Shown here one piece after another: positions 24,236-32,307 of a stretch of 43,493 bases of DNA; within the stretch, counting starts at the first letter, position 1; every line of letters begins with the position of its first letter. Position numbers and translations under genes: made by a program. The stretch comes from Pseudomonadota bacterium (lineage in GTDB: Bacteria; Pseudomonadota; Alphaproteobacteria; Rhizobiales; Xanthobacteraceae). The DNA lies in contig JAEWFG010000419.1 in the NCBI GenBank assembly GCA_023388935.1, positions 1-43,493 on the forward strand, given 5' to 3'. A model generated the notes under the pieces. It was not told the DNA's origin. It saw only the letters and a program-made list of their open reading frames with translations, and did no database searches.

Positions 24236-25450
24236 ATGGCCAACGAAGCATTCGCCCTCTCGCCCATGTCTGCCCGCGCGGCGGAGCCGAACGAGCAGGA
24301 TTACGACGCGATCCGCGAAGCCTTCATGGAGACCACGCGCGGCCGCTGGTTCCTGGGCGAATATGCCAAGCGCAACCGCAACGCGGATACCCGCATGGTG
24401 CTCGATGCGGTCGCGAAAATCGAAGAAACCCTTGCGGCACAGCGGCAACCCGTCGTCGAGGATCGCCTGCCCGAGGCGCTGGTCGAGATCCGCCGCGCCA
24501 TCAGCGAAGCCGAAACGATCGCGATCGCAGCGTTCGATACCGCGGCGATCGAGGCGAGCCTCGCGCCGATTCCGCGCGGCATCCGCATCATCAAGGAGAT
24601 CTCCTGGCGCTGGCGCGAGATCGGCGCCGACGGACGAATCTGCGACATGATTGATTCGCAGCTCGCCTCCATCGAGGCCGCCTGCGCGCAGGTGTCGATC
24701 ATCGACCCGCGCGCCGAGCTCAAGGCCGCATTCGATCTCTTGAAGGACCGGGTCGAGCAGACCGACAGCGACGCAATGCCGCAGGCAGCACGTTCCGCGC
24801 CGGCACCGGTGCAGGAGGCCTCGCCACCCGCGGCTGAGGCTTCGCCTGTCGAGGTCGCGCCTGCCGCGATGGTGAGCGAAGCACCCGTGGCTTTTATGGA
24901 GACGCCGAAGGGCATCGCAGAGGCAGTCGAGCCTGAAGTCTCCTTTGAAGCCGCCGGTGTTGTTGAAGCGTCCGCCGTTGCCGAGGAGGCAATGGATAGC
25001 GCCATCGAACTGGAGATCGTCGCCGACAACCATGTCGCACGCGAAGAGGCGGCCACCGAGCCTGCTGCCTTCGCGGAGTTGAATGACGAGTTTTCGCTCG
25101 ATGCCGCCGCGGAAGCCGAGGACGAAGCTGTGCTCGAGCGCATCGCGTTGGAGATGGCCGCGCCCGATCTGGACTTCGATGACATCATCGAGCCCGTCGA
25201 GATGGCCGCGGCAATCCCGGAGCCGACCGCACCGGAGCCGGCCGCCGCGGCAATCGCGGAAGAACCCGCTGCGGCAGCGCCGATTGCGAAGGACAGGCTT
25301 GTCCGCCTCGCCGACGCCATCGCCGATGCTTCGCTCGGCGCCACCATCCTCGCCAACGGCATTTTGCAGAAGCCCCGCGCGCCGGCAAACGATCCGCTCG
25401 CACCGATCCGCCGCATGACCCAGGCCGAGAAGATCGCGTTCTTCTCCTGA
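24236..25450 (+). CDS. Conserved protein of unknown function with Ala/Glu-rich linker
   Basis: 404 residues from the ATG at 24236. Two conserved-looking ends flank a low-complexity centre. The N-terminal 170 residues are helical and start with DAIREAFMETTRGRWFLGEY followed by AKRNRNADTRMVL. Residues 185-355 are Ala/Glu/Pro/Val-rich and strongly acidic. The last 50 or so (LADAIADASLGATILANGIL, then PLAPIRRMTQAEKIAFFS) look structured. No signal peptide or membrane segment, so cytosolic. I do not recognise a named family; similar RGRWFLxEY proteins occur in Bradyrhizobiaceae as far as I recall. It is divergent from the MFS gene with a 75-base gap. Confidence 0.75.
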   Translation: MANEAFALSPMSARAAEPNEQDYDAIREAFMETTRGRWFLGEYAKRNRNADTRMVLDAVAKIEETLAAQRQPVVEDRLPEALVEIRRAISEAETIAIAAFDTAAIEASLAPIPRGIRIIKEISWRWREIGADGRICDMIDSQLASIEAACAQVSIIDPRAELKAAFDLLKDRVEQTDSDAMPQAARSAPAPVQEASPPAAEASPVEVAPAAMVSEAPVAFMETPKGIAEAVEPEVSFEAAGVVEASAVAEEAMDSAIELEIVADNHVAREEAATEPAAFAELNDEFSLDAAAEAEDEAVLERIALEMAAPDLDFDDIIEPVEMAAAIPEPTAPEPAAAAIAEEPAAAAPIAKDRLVRLADAIADASLGATILANGILQKPRAPANDPLAPIRRMTQAEKIAFFS

Positions 25451-25473
25451 GGGAAATACCCTCTCGCCGCATC

Positions 25474-25749
25474 GTCATTGCGAGCGCAGTCTCGTATCCT
25501 GGACAAGCGAAGCGCAGATCCGGGACCCAAGAGCCACAACTTCCTTAGCGCCCGGCTCCGCAGCGCACCGCCAGAGTGGCGCTGCACCACATCCGGGGCA
25601 CGAACGCGAAATGCGGCGCACACTCTCGCCACATCGTCATTGCGAGCCAACGGGTCCGCGCGAAGCACGGTCCGATGACAGGCTCCGCGAAGCAATCCAG
25701 ACTGTCACTGCGGAGGGATTCTGGATCGCTTCGCTAGGCTCGCGATGAC
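25474..25749. repeat. Cluster of dispersed intergenic repeats
   Basis: The 324-base gap 25451-25774 has no gene. It holds TCATTGCGAGCG at 25474 and again near 25636, a CCGGGACCCAAGAGC...CCGGCTCCGCAGCGC block in the middle, GCGAAGCAATCCAGA near 25690, and CTGGATCGCTTCGCTAGGCT with CGCGATGACG at the right. These are several units of the families seen at 9100-9130 and 18894-19020. Confidence 0.75.
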
Positions 25750-25774
25750 GGACGACCGTCGCGCGCTCGACCGT

Positions 25775-26134
25775 TCACCCGCAGTTCCAGACCGCGCCGA
25801 TCGGCGTCCGCGTCCAGCACGGACCAAAACTGCCGCCATTGTAGCGGCCGCCGCCGAAGCCGGGCCGGCCGAAATAGCGCCACTCGCCGTCCCAGCCCAA
25901 ATATCGCGGGACCGGGTCGATGTACCAATGGCGCCGGTCGTTGCGCGACAGGCGCCGCATCGCGTCCTTCTGGGCATAGAGCGGCTGGCTGTTGCTCAGC
26001 GGTTGACGATAGCCCGGCAGGAAACCGTAGCCATGCCAGACCGGCTTGGGGCGCTTCTGAGGTGACGCGGCCGGCACCACGGCCGGCAGCAGCGACAGGA
26101 TGATGGCAACAGCTAGACACACAAAGCGCGACAT
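25775..26134 (-). CDS. Small secreted hypothetical protein
   Basis: 119 residues from the ATG at 26134, which begins a signal peptide (CLAVAIILSLLPAVVPAA). The mature part is basic and rich in Tyr, Trp, Arg and Gly (RRHWYIDPVPRYLGWDGEW, RYFGRPGFGGGRYNGG) and has a cysteine pair near the end (GPCWTRTPIGAVWNCG) that could form a disulfide. No domain recognised; small Gly/Tyr/Trp-rich secreted proteins like this are common in Bradyrhizobium. A TTG start at 26155 is possible but less likely. Confidence 0.65.
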   Translation of the reverse strand: MSRFVCLAVAIILSLLPAVVPAASPQKRPKPVWHGYGFLPGYRQPLSNSQPLYAQKDAMRRLSRNDRRHWYIDPVPRYLGWDGEWRYFGRPGFGGGRYNGGSFGPCWTRTPIGAVWNCG

Positions 26135-26305
26135 GGATCGACCATAGACAGACAATTACGCGGAGGCCACTCAAATCCGAATGCAAGGTTTTCGCCGCCT
26201 TGATGAACATCCCTCACGCGCGGCCATAATTGATCCGACCAATCAGGGTTTTGTTGCTGTACTGTCTGCTTCGCTATTCGTGGTCCTTTGTCGCGAGGAG
26301 CATGC

Positions 26306-27982
26306 ATGTCCACGGCGATCTCGACGCTCGGAGGCGTCGGTCTATTCCTGCTCGGCATGACCGTGATGACGGAGGGCCTGAAGACGCTGGCCGGCTCCGC
26401 GCTGCGCGTGGTGCTCGGCAAGGCGGCGTCGACGCCGCTGCTTGGCTCATTTTGGGGTGCGATCGTCACGCTGCTGGTGCAGTCCTCCAGCGCAACGACC
26501 ATGACGACGATCGGTCTCGTCAGCGCCGGCCTGCTGACGTTCCAGCAGGGGCTGAGCCTCGTCTTCGGCGCGAATATCGGCACCACGGGGACCGGCTGGC
26601 TGGTCGCGCTGATCGGCGTCCGCGTCTCGCTCACGGCCGCGGCGCTGCCGATGATCTTCGTCGGCGCGTTGACCAAGCTCCTCGCCAGGGGACGAATCTC
26701 CGGGGTGGGTGCGGCGCTCGCAGGCTTCGGACTTGTGCTGTTCGGGCTGACGACCCTGCAACAGGGCATGGGTGGGCTGGCGGAACGATTGCACCCGGCG
26801 GACCTGCCTGCGGTGCTCGGCAGTCCCGGGGTGTCATGGTGGTCAGGCCTGCTCGGCGTGCTGGCGCTGGTCGTGATCGGATTGGTCATGACCGCGCTGA
26901 TGCAATCGTCGACGGCCGCGATCGCGGTGACCTTGTCCGGTTATTTCGCGGGCGCGATCGGGTTGGACCAGGCCTGCGCGTTAATCATCGGCCAGAACAT
27001 CGGAACTGCGACGAGCTCCGGCCTGGCCGCGATCGGCGCGAGCGCCACCGCAAAGCGGCTGGCCATCGCTTACGTCCTTTTCAAGCTGATCGCCGCACTC
27101 ATCGCGCTCGTGGCTTTTCCCTTCGTGACGCCTTTGCTGCTGCGCGCCTCGCGCACGATCGACGGCGTCACGCTGCTGGCCGGATACCACACAGCATTCA
27201 ATGTCGTGGGCGTCGCGGTCCTGCTGCCGCTGATCAACTGGTTCACGCGACTGGTCGAACGGATTCTGCCCGAGCGCGGCTCGCCGCTGACGCGACGTCT
27301 CGATCCTTCGGCGCTTGAGACCCCGATCGTGGCGGTGGAGGCGGTACGGCGGACGATCGCGCGCGTGCTCCTGACGGTATGCGGCTCGGTCGAGGCGAAA
27401 CTGGCTGGCCGCGCTGGCCCCATACGACTGGGCAAGGACGCCGTATCCGTGCAGGAGGCAGCCGACGCCGTACGCCAGGCGCAAATATTCCTGTCGGATG
27501 TGGCCGGACCGCCTGACACCGACGACGAGCAACAGCGTCTCACGAGCACGCTGCATGCACTCGACCACGCGTCCCGACTGACAGACCTCGCAAGTGGAGG
27601 AAGCAATTTCGGTCCGGTCGCAGGCGGACCGGAGGACATCCGCGCCGGAGAGCTATGCGCAGAAGTTATGCGAAGCGCCGCCGCGATTGCGCGCGGTGTG
27701 ACGGTGGCGCCCCCCATCGATGGATCGCCGCAATTTGCGCGCGGCGATGTCATGGCGGGTCCGCGCGCGGACCCGCCCGACGAGGCCATCGCCGAGCTCG
27801 AACGTTGTACGGCCCAACTCGGCGAAGTGCTGCGCACCCACCGCAGCGCGACGCTCGGCGCGGTGGCCAATGGGACCCTGACCGCCGACGCCGCCCTCCT
27901 CCGCGCCGAAGTGGTTCGAAACCTCGAAGCCCTGTCGCAGCACGTGTGGCGCTCGGCGGCCCATCTCGTCGGTCGCGGCTAG
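26306..27982 (+). CDS. Na/Pi cotransporter family protein with C-terminal helical domain
   Basis: 558 residues. Two inverted Na/Pi-cotransport repeats carry the signature QSSSATT (VQSSSATTMTTIGLVSAG) and QSSTAAIAVTLSG, each followed by a GANIGTT/GQNIGTA motif. About eight membrane segments lie in the first 330 residues. The last 220 or so are soluble and helical, in the position of the PhoU-like domain of many bacterial homologues. It would take up phosphate with Na+ or act as a related transporter. GAGGAG lies 5 bases before the ATG. No Pho box was found upstream, so phosphate control is not shown here. Confidence 0.88.
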   Translation: MSTAISTLGGVGLFLLGMTVMTEGLKTLAGSALRVVLGKAASTPLLGSFWGAIVTLLVQSSSATTMTTIGLVSAGLLTFQQGLSLVFGANIGTTGTGWLVALIGVRVSLTAAALPMIFVGALTKLLARGRISGVGAALAGFGLVLFGLTTLQQGMGGLAERLHPADLPAVLGSPGVSWWSGLLGVLALVVIGLVMTALMQSSTAAIAVTLSGYFAGAIGLDQACALIIGQNIGTATSSGLAAIGASATAKRLAIAYVLFKLIAALIALVAFPFVTPLLLRASRTIDGVTLLAGYHTAFNVVGVAVLLPLINWFTRLVERILPERGSPLTRRLDPSALETPIVAVEAVRRTIARVLLTVCGSVEAKLAGRAGPIRLGKDAVSVQEAADAVRQAQIFLSDVAGPPDTDDEQQRLTSTLHALDHASRLTDLASGGSNFGPVAGGPEDIRAGELCAEVMRSAAAIARGVTVAPPIDGSPQFARGDVMAGPRADPPDEAIAELERCTAQLGEVLRTHRSATLGAVANGTLTADAALLRAEVVRNLEALSQHVWRSAAHLVGRG

Positions 27983-28023
27983 ATCGCGCCCTTGCGGATC
28001 GGGAAGCATTCATAGCCCCCAAG

Positions 28024-28066
28024 CGTGATTCAGATCACACAACCTGCCACTGTGATCGCGATCACG
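28024..28066. promoter_or_regulatory. Two tandem CRP-type operators
   Basis: CGTGA-TTCAGA-TCACA (28024-28039) and TGTGA-TCGCGA-TCACG (28051-28066) each match the TGTGA-N6-TCACA consensus with one mismatch. Their centres are 27 bases apart, and they lie 75-117 bases before the metacaspase start. The outer G:C at the second position points to a CRP-type rather than an FNR/FixK-type site. Confidence 0.6.
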
Positions 28067-28140
28067 GACCTGAGGCTCGAACGCCCTCTACGTTCCTCGC
28101 AACCAATCTCGCATCGAGATGAGTGCCAAAGGAGCACGCC

Positions 28141-29949
28141 ATGTTCCGCCTAAAGCCCCTCCTGATGACTGCGGGCCTGCTGGGAAGCCTGTTCGGCTTC
28201 GCCTGCGGCCCTGTTTCCGCGCAAGTGGCCCCGGTCGAGCCGGCAGCCGCAACCGCGCTGCAAAAGGAGCAGCGGGTGGCGCTGGTGATCGGCAATTCGA
28301 ACTACCAGAACGCGCCGCAGCTCCAAAACCCTGACAATGACGCGCGCTCGATAGCGCAGTTCCTGAATTCGGCCGGCTTCGAGGTGGTCGCCGCGACCAA
28401 CCTGACCCAGAACGACATGCTCCGCGTGGTGCAGGACTTCTCTGCCAAGGTCGCTTCCCGCGGACCGAACGCAGTGGCGATGGTCTATTACGCCGGTCAC
28501 GGCGTGCAGCTCGCTGGTGAGAACTATCTCGTTCCCGTCGACGCCAAGGTTTCGAGCCAGACCGACCTCGTTAACAACTCGGTTCGCCTGGTCGACGTGA
28601 TGTCGACGCTGGAGACGATCCCGAGCCGCATGCGCATCGTCATTCTCGATGCCTGCCGCAACAACCCGTTCCCGATTGTGAACGACGCCGGCCGTGGCCT
28701 CGCCATCGTCGATGCGCCGAACGGCTCGATCGTCGGTTATTCGACCGCGCCGGGCGCCGAAGCGCAGGACGGCACCGGCGGCCACAGCCCGTACACGCAG
28801 GCCTTCCTGAACGTTGCGCGCGAGCCCAATGTGCCGATCGAGCAGCTGTTCAAGCGCGTGCGCCTCGAAGTGAACCAGACCACCAGCGGCGCGCAGATCC
28901 CGTGGGAGAGTTCATCGCTCACCTCCGACTTCACCTTCTTCGGCGACACCGCTGTTGCCGCCAACCGCGCGCCGGTGAATGCGCCGGTGGTGCAGATGGC
29001 CTCCAACCTGCCGAGCCGCTCGACGCGCCAAGCCTATGACTACGTCGTGTCCGAGGGACGGCCGGAGTACTATCAGGAGTTCATCCAGATGTATCCGCAC
29101 GACCCACTGTGCGACCGCATCCGCTGGCTGCTCGCGAACCTCACGATCTCGCAGGCCTGGCACAAGGCGGTGCTCGCGAACTCGCCGCTCGGCTACAAGA
29201 CCTTCTATGACAGCTACGGCAACAGCCCCTATGCGCAAGTAGCGCTGAAGCTCGAGACCCAACCGAAGCTGATCCCCTTGATGCAGGCGACCAAGTTCCT
29301 CGCGCCGCAGAACATCGCCCCGACCTTCAAGACCAGCAATCTCGGCCAGCCCAAATACATGCCGCTGATGCAGCAGGGCAATGGCGGTGCGAAGATCAAC
29401 GGCAACCTGCCGATCGTGCAGAAGCCGGTCGATGGCAATGTCCTCGGCAAGCTCGGCAATGGCGGCCAGATCGTCAACCTGCCGGCGGGCAACAACCAGC
29501 CGAGCCAGCAGAACGGCACGCCGTCGCAGATCCCGGGCAAGGTCGTCACCCTGCCGGCGCCGACCAACACCACGACCAGCAGTGGCGGCATCGGAAAGAT
29601 CGTGACCTTGCCCGCGACCAACAATGCGCAGAACGGCAGCAGCAACGCCGGCACTGCCAACGGCACCTCTGGCAAGATCCTGCGCATGCCGGTGAATGTC
29701 GGCAAGGGTAACTCGAATGTCGAGGTGAAGCCGGTCAACGTTCAGACGCAGAACAACCCGATCCGGATCAACAGCGGCGTGAGGCTCAACAACGACCCGG
29801 TGAACAAGGTGCAGGTCCAGAACAGCCAACAGAACAACCGCCCGCAGTTCAATGCGCTGCCGAACCGCAACAACAACTTCCGGCAGTCGATGAACCAGGC
29901 CCCGAGCATGAACGGCGGCAACAACTATCGCGGCGGCTTCATGCACTGA
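28141..29949 (+). CDS. Secreted metacaspase-like (caspase family, C14) protein with Asn/Gln-rich tail
   Basis: 602 residues from the ATG at 28141, with AAAGGAG 6 bases upstream. A signal peptide (about 1-27, ending VSAQ) is followed by a caspase-like p20 domain. The start RVALVIGNSNYQN and the catalytic dyad His120 (VYYAGHGVQ) and Cys172 (ILDACRNNPF) are intact. The domain continues to about residue 265. A middle part (about 295-370; YDYVVSEGRPEYYQEFIQMY) has a conserved helical look. The last 190 or so residues are low-complexity, rich in Asn, Gln, Gly and Pro, with a repeated G-K-[IV]-V-x-L-P motif. Likely periplasmic Arg/Lys-specific cysteine peptidase; target unknown. Two CRP-type sites precede it and a terminator follows. 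Confidence 0.85.
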   Translation: MFRLKPLLMTAGLLGSLFGFACGPVSAQVAPVEPAAATALQKEQRVALVIGNSNYQNAPQLQNPDNDARSIAQFLNSAGFEVVAATNLTQNDMLRVVQDFSAKVASRGPNAVAMVYYAGHGVQLAGENYLVPVDAKVSSQTDLVNNSVRLVDVMSTLETIPSRMRIVILDACRNNPFPIVNDAGRGLAIVDAPNGSIVGYSTAPGAEAQDGTGGHSPYTQAFLNVAREPNVPIEQLFKRVRLEVNQTTSGAQIPWESSSLTSDFTFFGDTAVAANRAPVNAPVVQMASNLPSRSTRQAYDYVVSEGRPEYYQEFIQMYPHDPLCDRIRWLLANLTISQAWHKAVLANSPLGYKTFYDSYGNSPYAQVALKLETQPKLIPLMQATKFLAPQNIAPTFKTSNLGQPKYMPLMQQGNGGAKINGNLPIVQKPVDGNVLGKLGNGGQIVNLPAGNNQPSQQNGTPSQIPGKVVTLPAPTNTTTSSGGIGKIVTLPATNNAQNGSSNAGTANGTSGKILRMPVNVGKGNSNVEVKPVNVQTQNNPIRINSGVRLNNDPVNKVQVQNSQQNNRPQFNALPNRNNNFRQSMNQAPSMNGGNNYRGGFMH

Positions 29950-29972
29950 TCGTAATCAGTCACACAACGACC

Positions 29973-30008
29973 AAAGGGCAGAGCGGCGACGCTCTGCCCT
30001 TTCTTCAT
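29973..30008. terminator. Bidirectional hairpin terminator between convergent genes
   Basis: AAAGGGCAGAGC (29973-29984), loop GGCGAC, GCTCTGCCCTTT (29991-30002), then CTTC. It has A and T tracts on both sides and lies between the metacaspase gene (plus) and the dehydratase gene (minus). Confidence 0.85.
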
Positions 30009-30060
30009 GACGGGGAACAGAACTTGACGAGATCAAATACAGTCGGCTGGGCAAGCTGCC

Positions 30061-30081
30061 CACCTCTCCCGCAGGGAGGGT
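30061..30081. repeat. Short palindromic repeat unit
   Basis: CACCTCTCCC-GCA-GGGAGGGTG, an imperfect inverted repeat that matches one arm of the element at 5361-5490. Confidence 0.55.
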
Positions 30082-30116
30082 GGACCGAGCCCGCCGCTAG
30101 CACCGTCCAATTGAAA

Positions 30117-31100
30117 TCAGGCGACCAGTTCGGCGAACAGGTCGGCGTCGACATTGCCGCCGGAGAGCACGATGACGACGTTCTTGCCGGCGACGTCGAG
30201 ACGCCCTGCAAGCAACGCGGCGAGGCCCACGGCGCCGCCCGGCTCGACCACGAGCTTCAACTCGCGATAGGCAAAAGCAACGGCCGCGCCCACTTCGGCA
30301 TCCGATGCAGTGACGCCGCGCGCGAGCAGCTTGCTGTTGATCGCAAACGTCATCTCGCCGGGGATCAGGGCCATCAGCGCATCGCAGATGGTGCGGCCCG
30401 CCGGCGGATGCGGCTCGCGATGGCCGGCGGTCAGCGAACGGCTGTGATCGTCGAACGCCTCGGGCTCGGCCACCACGATCTCGGCTCGCGGATAGCGCGC
30501 CTTCACCGCGGTTGCGACGCCCGCGATCAGGCCGCCGCCGGAGGCCGGCGCCACCACGATGTCGGGCGCGAGGCCGAGGCTCGCCATGTCCTCGGCGATC
30601 TCTTGGCCGGCTGTACCCTGCCCTGCAATCACGAAGGGATCGTCATAAGGTTTGACCAGAGTCGCGCCGCGCTTCTCGGCGATGCCACGCGAGATCGCCT
30701 CGCGGTCGTCGCGATCGCGGTCGTACAGCACCACCTCGGCACCATAGGACTTGGTGCGCTCGCGCTTGGAAAGCGGCGCGTCCGCAGGCATCACGATGGT
30801 TGCCTGCATGTCGAGGATCTTGGCCGCGGCCGCCACGCCCTGGGCGTGGTTGCCGGAGGAGAAAGCGACGACGCCGCCGGCGCGCTTGTGCTGCGGGATC
30901 GAGGCCACCTTGTTGAAGGCGCCACGGAACTTGAACGAGCCAGTGCGCTGGAGCATCTCCGGCTTCAGGAAGACCTTTGCGCCAACGCGCTCGTTGAGCA
31001 CGGGAAAGGACAACAGCGGGGTGCGGATAGCGAAGGGCGCGATCACGCGCGCTGCGGCATCGATGTCGGCAGGGCCGACCGGGAGGAGCTGTTCGGTCAT
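30117..31100 (-). CDS. PLP-dependent serine/threonine dehydratase
   Basis: 327 residues, fold type II PLP enzyme. The Schiff-base lysine is Lys57 in RTGSFKFRGAFNK, the phosphate loop is SGGGLIAGV, and the C-terminal SGGNVDADLF is also conserved. There is no regulatory ACT domain, so this is the catabolic type rather than full-length biosynthetic IlvA. It would deaminate L-threonine to 2-oxobutanoate or L-serine to pyruvate; serine racemase and hydroxyaspartate dehydratase are close relatives that cannot be excluded. The ATG at 31100 was chosen over an in-frame extension to 31214 that runs into a repeat. Encoded alone. Confidence 0.87.
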   Translation of the reverse strand: MTEQLLPVGPADIDAAARVIAPFAIRTPLLSFPVLNERVGAKVFLKPEMLQRTGSFKFRGAFNKVASIPQHKRAGGVVAFSSGNHAQGVAAAAKILDMQATIVMPADAPLSKRERTKSYGAEVVLYDRDRDDREAISRGIAEKRGATLVKPYDDPFVIAGQGTAGQEIAEDMASLGLAPDIVVAPASGGGLIAGVATAVKARYPRAEIVVAEPEAFDDHSRSLTAGHREPHPPAGRTICDALMALIPGEMTFAINSKLLARGVTASDAEVGAAVAFAYRELKLVVEPGGAVGLAALLAGRLDVAGKNVVIVLSGGNVDADLFAELVA

Positions 31101-31160
31101 GACCAAGTTTATCGCGGTCGATGATGCCCGGGCAAGACACCTCCGCGCGAGGATTTCGAG

Positions 31161-31245
31161 GCGTTTTCGAGCGAAGTGGAGACCGATTCGCGTCAAGAAG
31201 ACGCGTCGAAACAAGAAACTAGAGCCCGGTTCCGATCCATCGGAA
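31161..31245. repeat. RIME-like dispersed repeat, copy 2
   Basis: Starts GCGTTTTCGAGCGAAGTGGA, then CCGATTCGCGTCAAGAAGAC, then CTAGAGCCCGGTTCCGATCC and ATCGGAAC. It aligns with 12051-12125. The right end GTTCCGAT-CC-ATCGGAAC is a perfect hairpin not present in copy 1. Confidence 0.8.
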
Positions 31246-31263
31246 CGGAAATGGCTCCAGCCC

Positions 31264-32307
31264 TCAGGCGACGAACCGCTCCGGCTCCGCCCCGTTCCGG
31301 CCGGGCAGCACCGCGCCGACCGCCCTTATGCTGTCGACAAAGGCCCGGGCCGAGGCTTCCCAGGTGTAGTTGGCGGCGAACGCGACGCAGTCCTGCCGGG
31401 AGACGTCGAGCGCAGCGAAACAGGCACTGCGCAAATCATGATCCATGGCGCCGACCGGCGCATCGCCGATCACGTCGCGAGGTCCCTTCACCGGGAAAGC
31501 CGCGACCGGCAGGCCGCTTGCGAGCGCTTCCAGCAGGACCAGACCGAAGGTGTCGGTCTTGCTCGGAAACACGAAGACGTCGGCCGCGGCATAGATTTCC
31601 GCCAGCGCGTCGCCGTGCTTCTCACCGAGGAAGATCGCATCGGGATAGGCGTCTTCGAGAGCGGCACGCGCCGGCCCGTCGCCAACGATCACCTTGGTGC
31701 CGGGCAGGTCGAGATCGAGGAACGCCTCGAGGTTCTTCTCCACCGCGACGCGGCCGACCGAGAGAAACACCGGTGCGGGCAGACAGAGGTCGATCGCACG
31801 CGGGTGGAACAAGCGGGTGTCGACGCCGCGCGGCCACAGCACGACATTGTCAAAGCCGCGGTCGCAGAGCTCGCGGGCGAGCGCAGGCGTTGCCGCCATC
31901 ACCGCGCTGCTGCACGCATGGAAACGGCGTAGCGCTCGCCAGATCAGCGAACCCGGAACCGGCACGCGGGCGCGGACATAGTCCGGAAAGCGGGTATGGA
32001 AGCTGGTCGTGAACGGCAGCCTGCGCTGGCGGCAATAGCGGCGGACCATCAGGCCGATCGGTCCCTCCGTCGCAATATGGATGCTGTCGGGGCGCGCCTC
32101 CTCGATCAGCTTCGCGATCCTGGCCGGGCGCGGCATCGCGAGGCGCACGTCGCGATAGCTCGGCATCGCGAAGGTGCGGAACGATTGCGGAGTCAGAAAC
32201 GTGAATTCGACGCCGAGCCCGTTGGCGGCGTCAGCAAGCTTGGCCAGCGTCCGAACCACACCGTTGACTTGCGGGTGCCAGGCGTCGGTCGCGACCAGGA
32301 TGCGCAT
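31264..32307 (-). CDS. Glycosyltransferase family 4, probable diacylglycerol glycosyltransferase
   Basis: 347 residues. The N-terminus MRILVATDAWHPQVNGVVRT and the nucleotide-sugar part (SVGRVAVEKNLEAFLDL, GDGPARAAL, FVFPSKTDTFGLVLLEALAS) are those of GT-B family 4 enzymes. The ATG overlaps the stop codon of the upstream phosphoesterase gene (TGATG), so the two are translated together. In Agrobacterium a glycosyltransferase of this type (Agt) makes glucosyl- and glucuronosyl-diacylglycerol and, as I recall, lies beside the phospholipase gene plcP. By analogy it should glycosylate the diacylglycerol that the partner releases during phosphate starvation. The exact sugar is unknown. A longer in-frame start was rejected as overlapping the phosphoesterase. 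Confidence 0.85.
   Translation of the reverse strand: MRILVATDAWHPQVNGVVRTLAKLADAANGLGVEFTFLTPQSFRTFAMPSYRDVRLAMPRPARIAKLIEEARPDSIHIATEGPIGLMVRRYCRQRRLPFTTSFHTRFPDYVRARVPVPGSLIWRALRRFHACSSAVMAATPALARELCDRGFDNVVLWPRGVDTRLFHPRAIDLCLPAPVFLSVGRVAVEKNLEAFLDLDLPGTKVIVGDGPARAALEDAYPDAIFLGEKHGDALAEIYAAADVFVFPSKTDTFGLVLLEALASGLPVAAFPVKGPRDVIGDAPVGAMDHDLRSACFAALDVSRQDCVAFAANYTWEASARAFVDSIRAVGAVLPGRNGAEPERFVA

Noticed and set aside
24301..25695. 464-codon frame antisense to the Ala/Glu-linker protein
   Set aside because: It is Ser/Ala-rich because it reads the complement of Ala/Glu codons, and its start lies in dispersed repeats.
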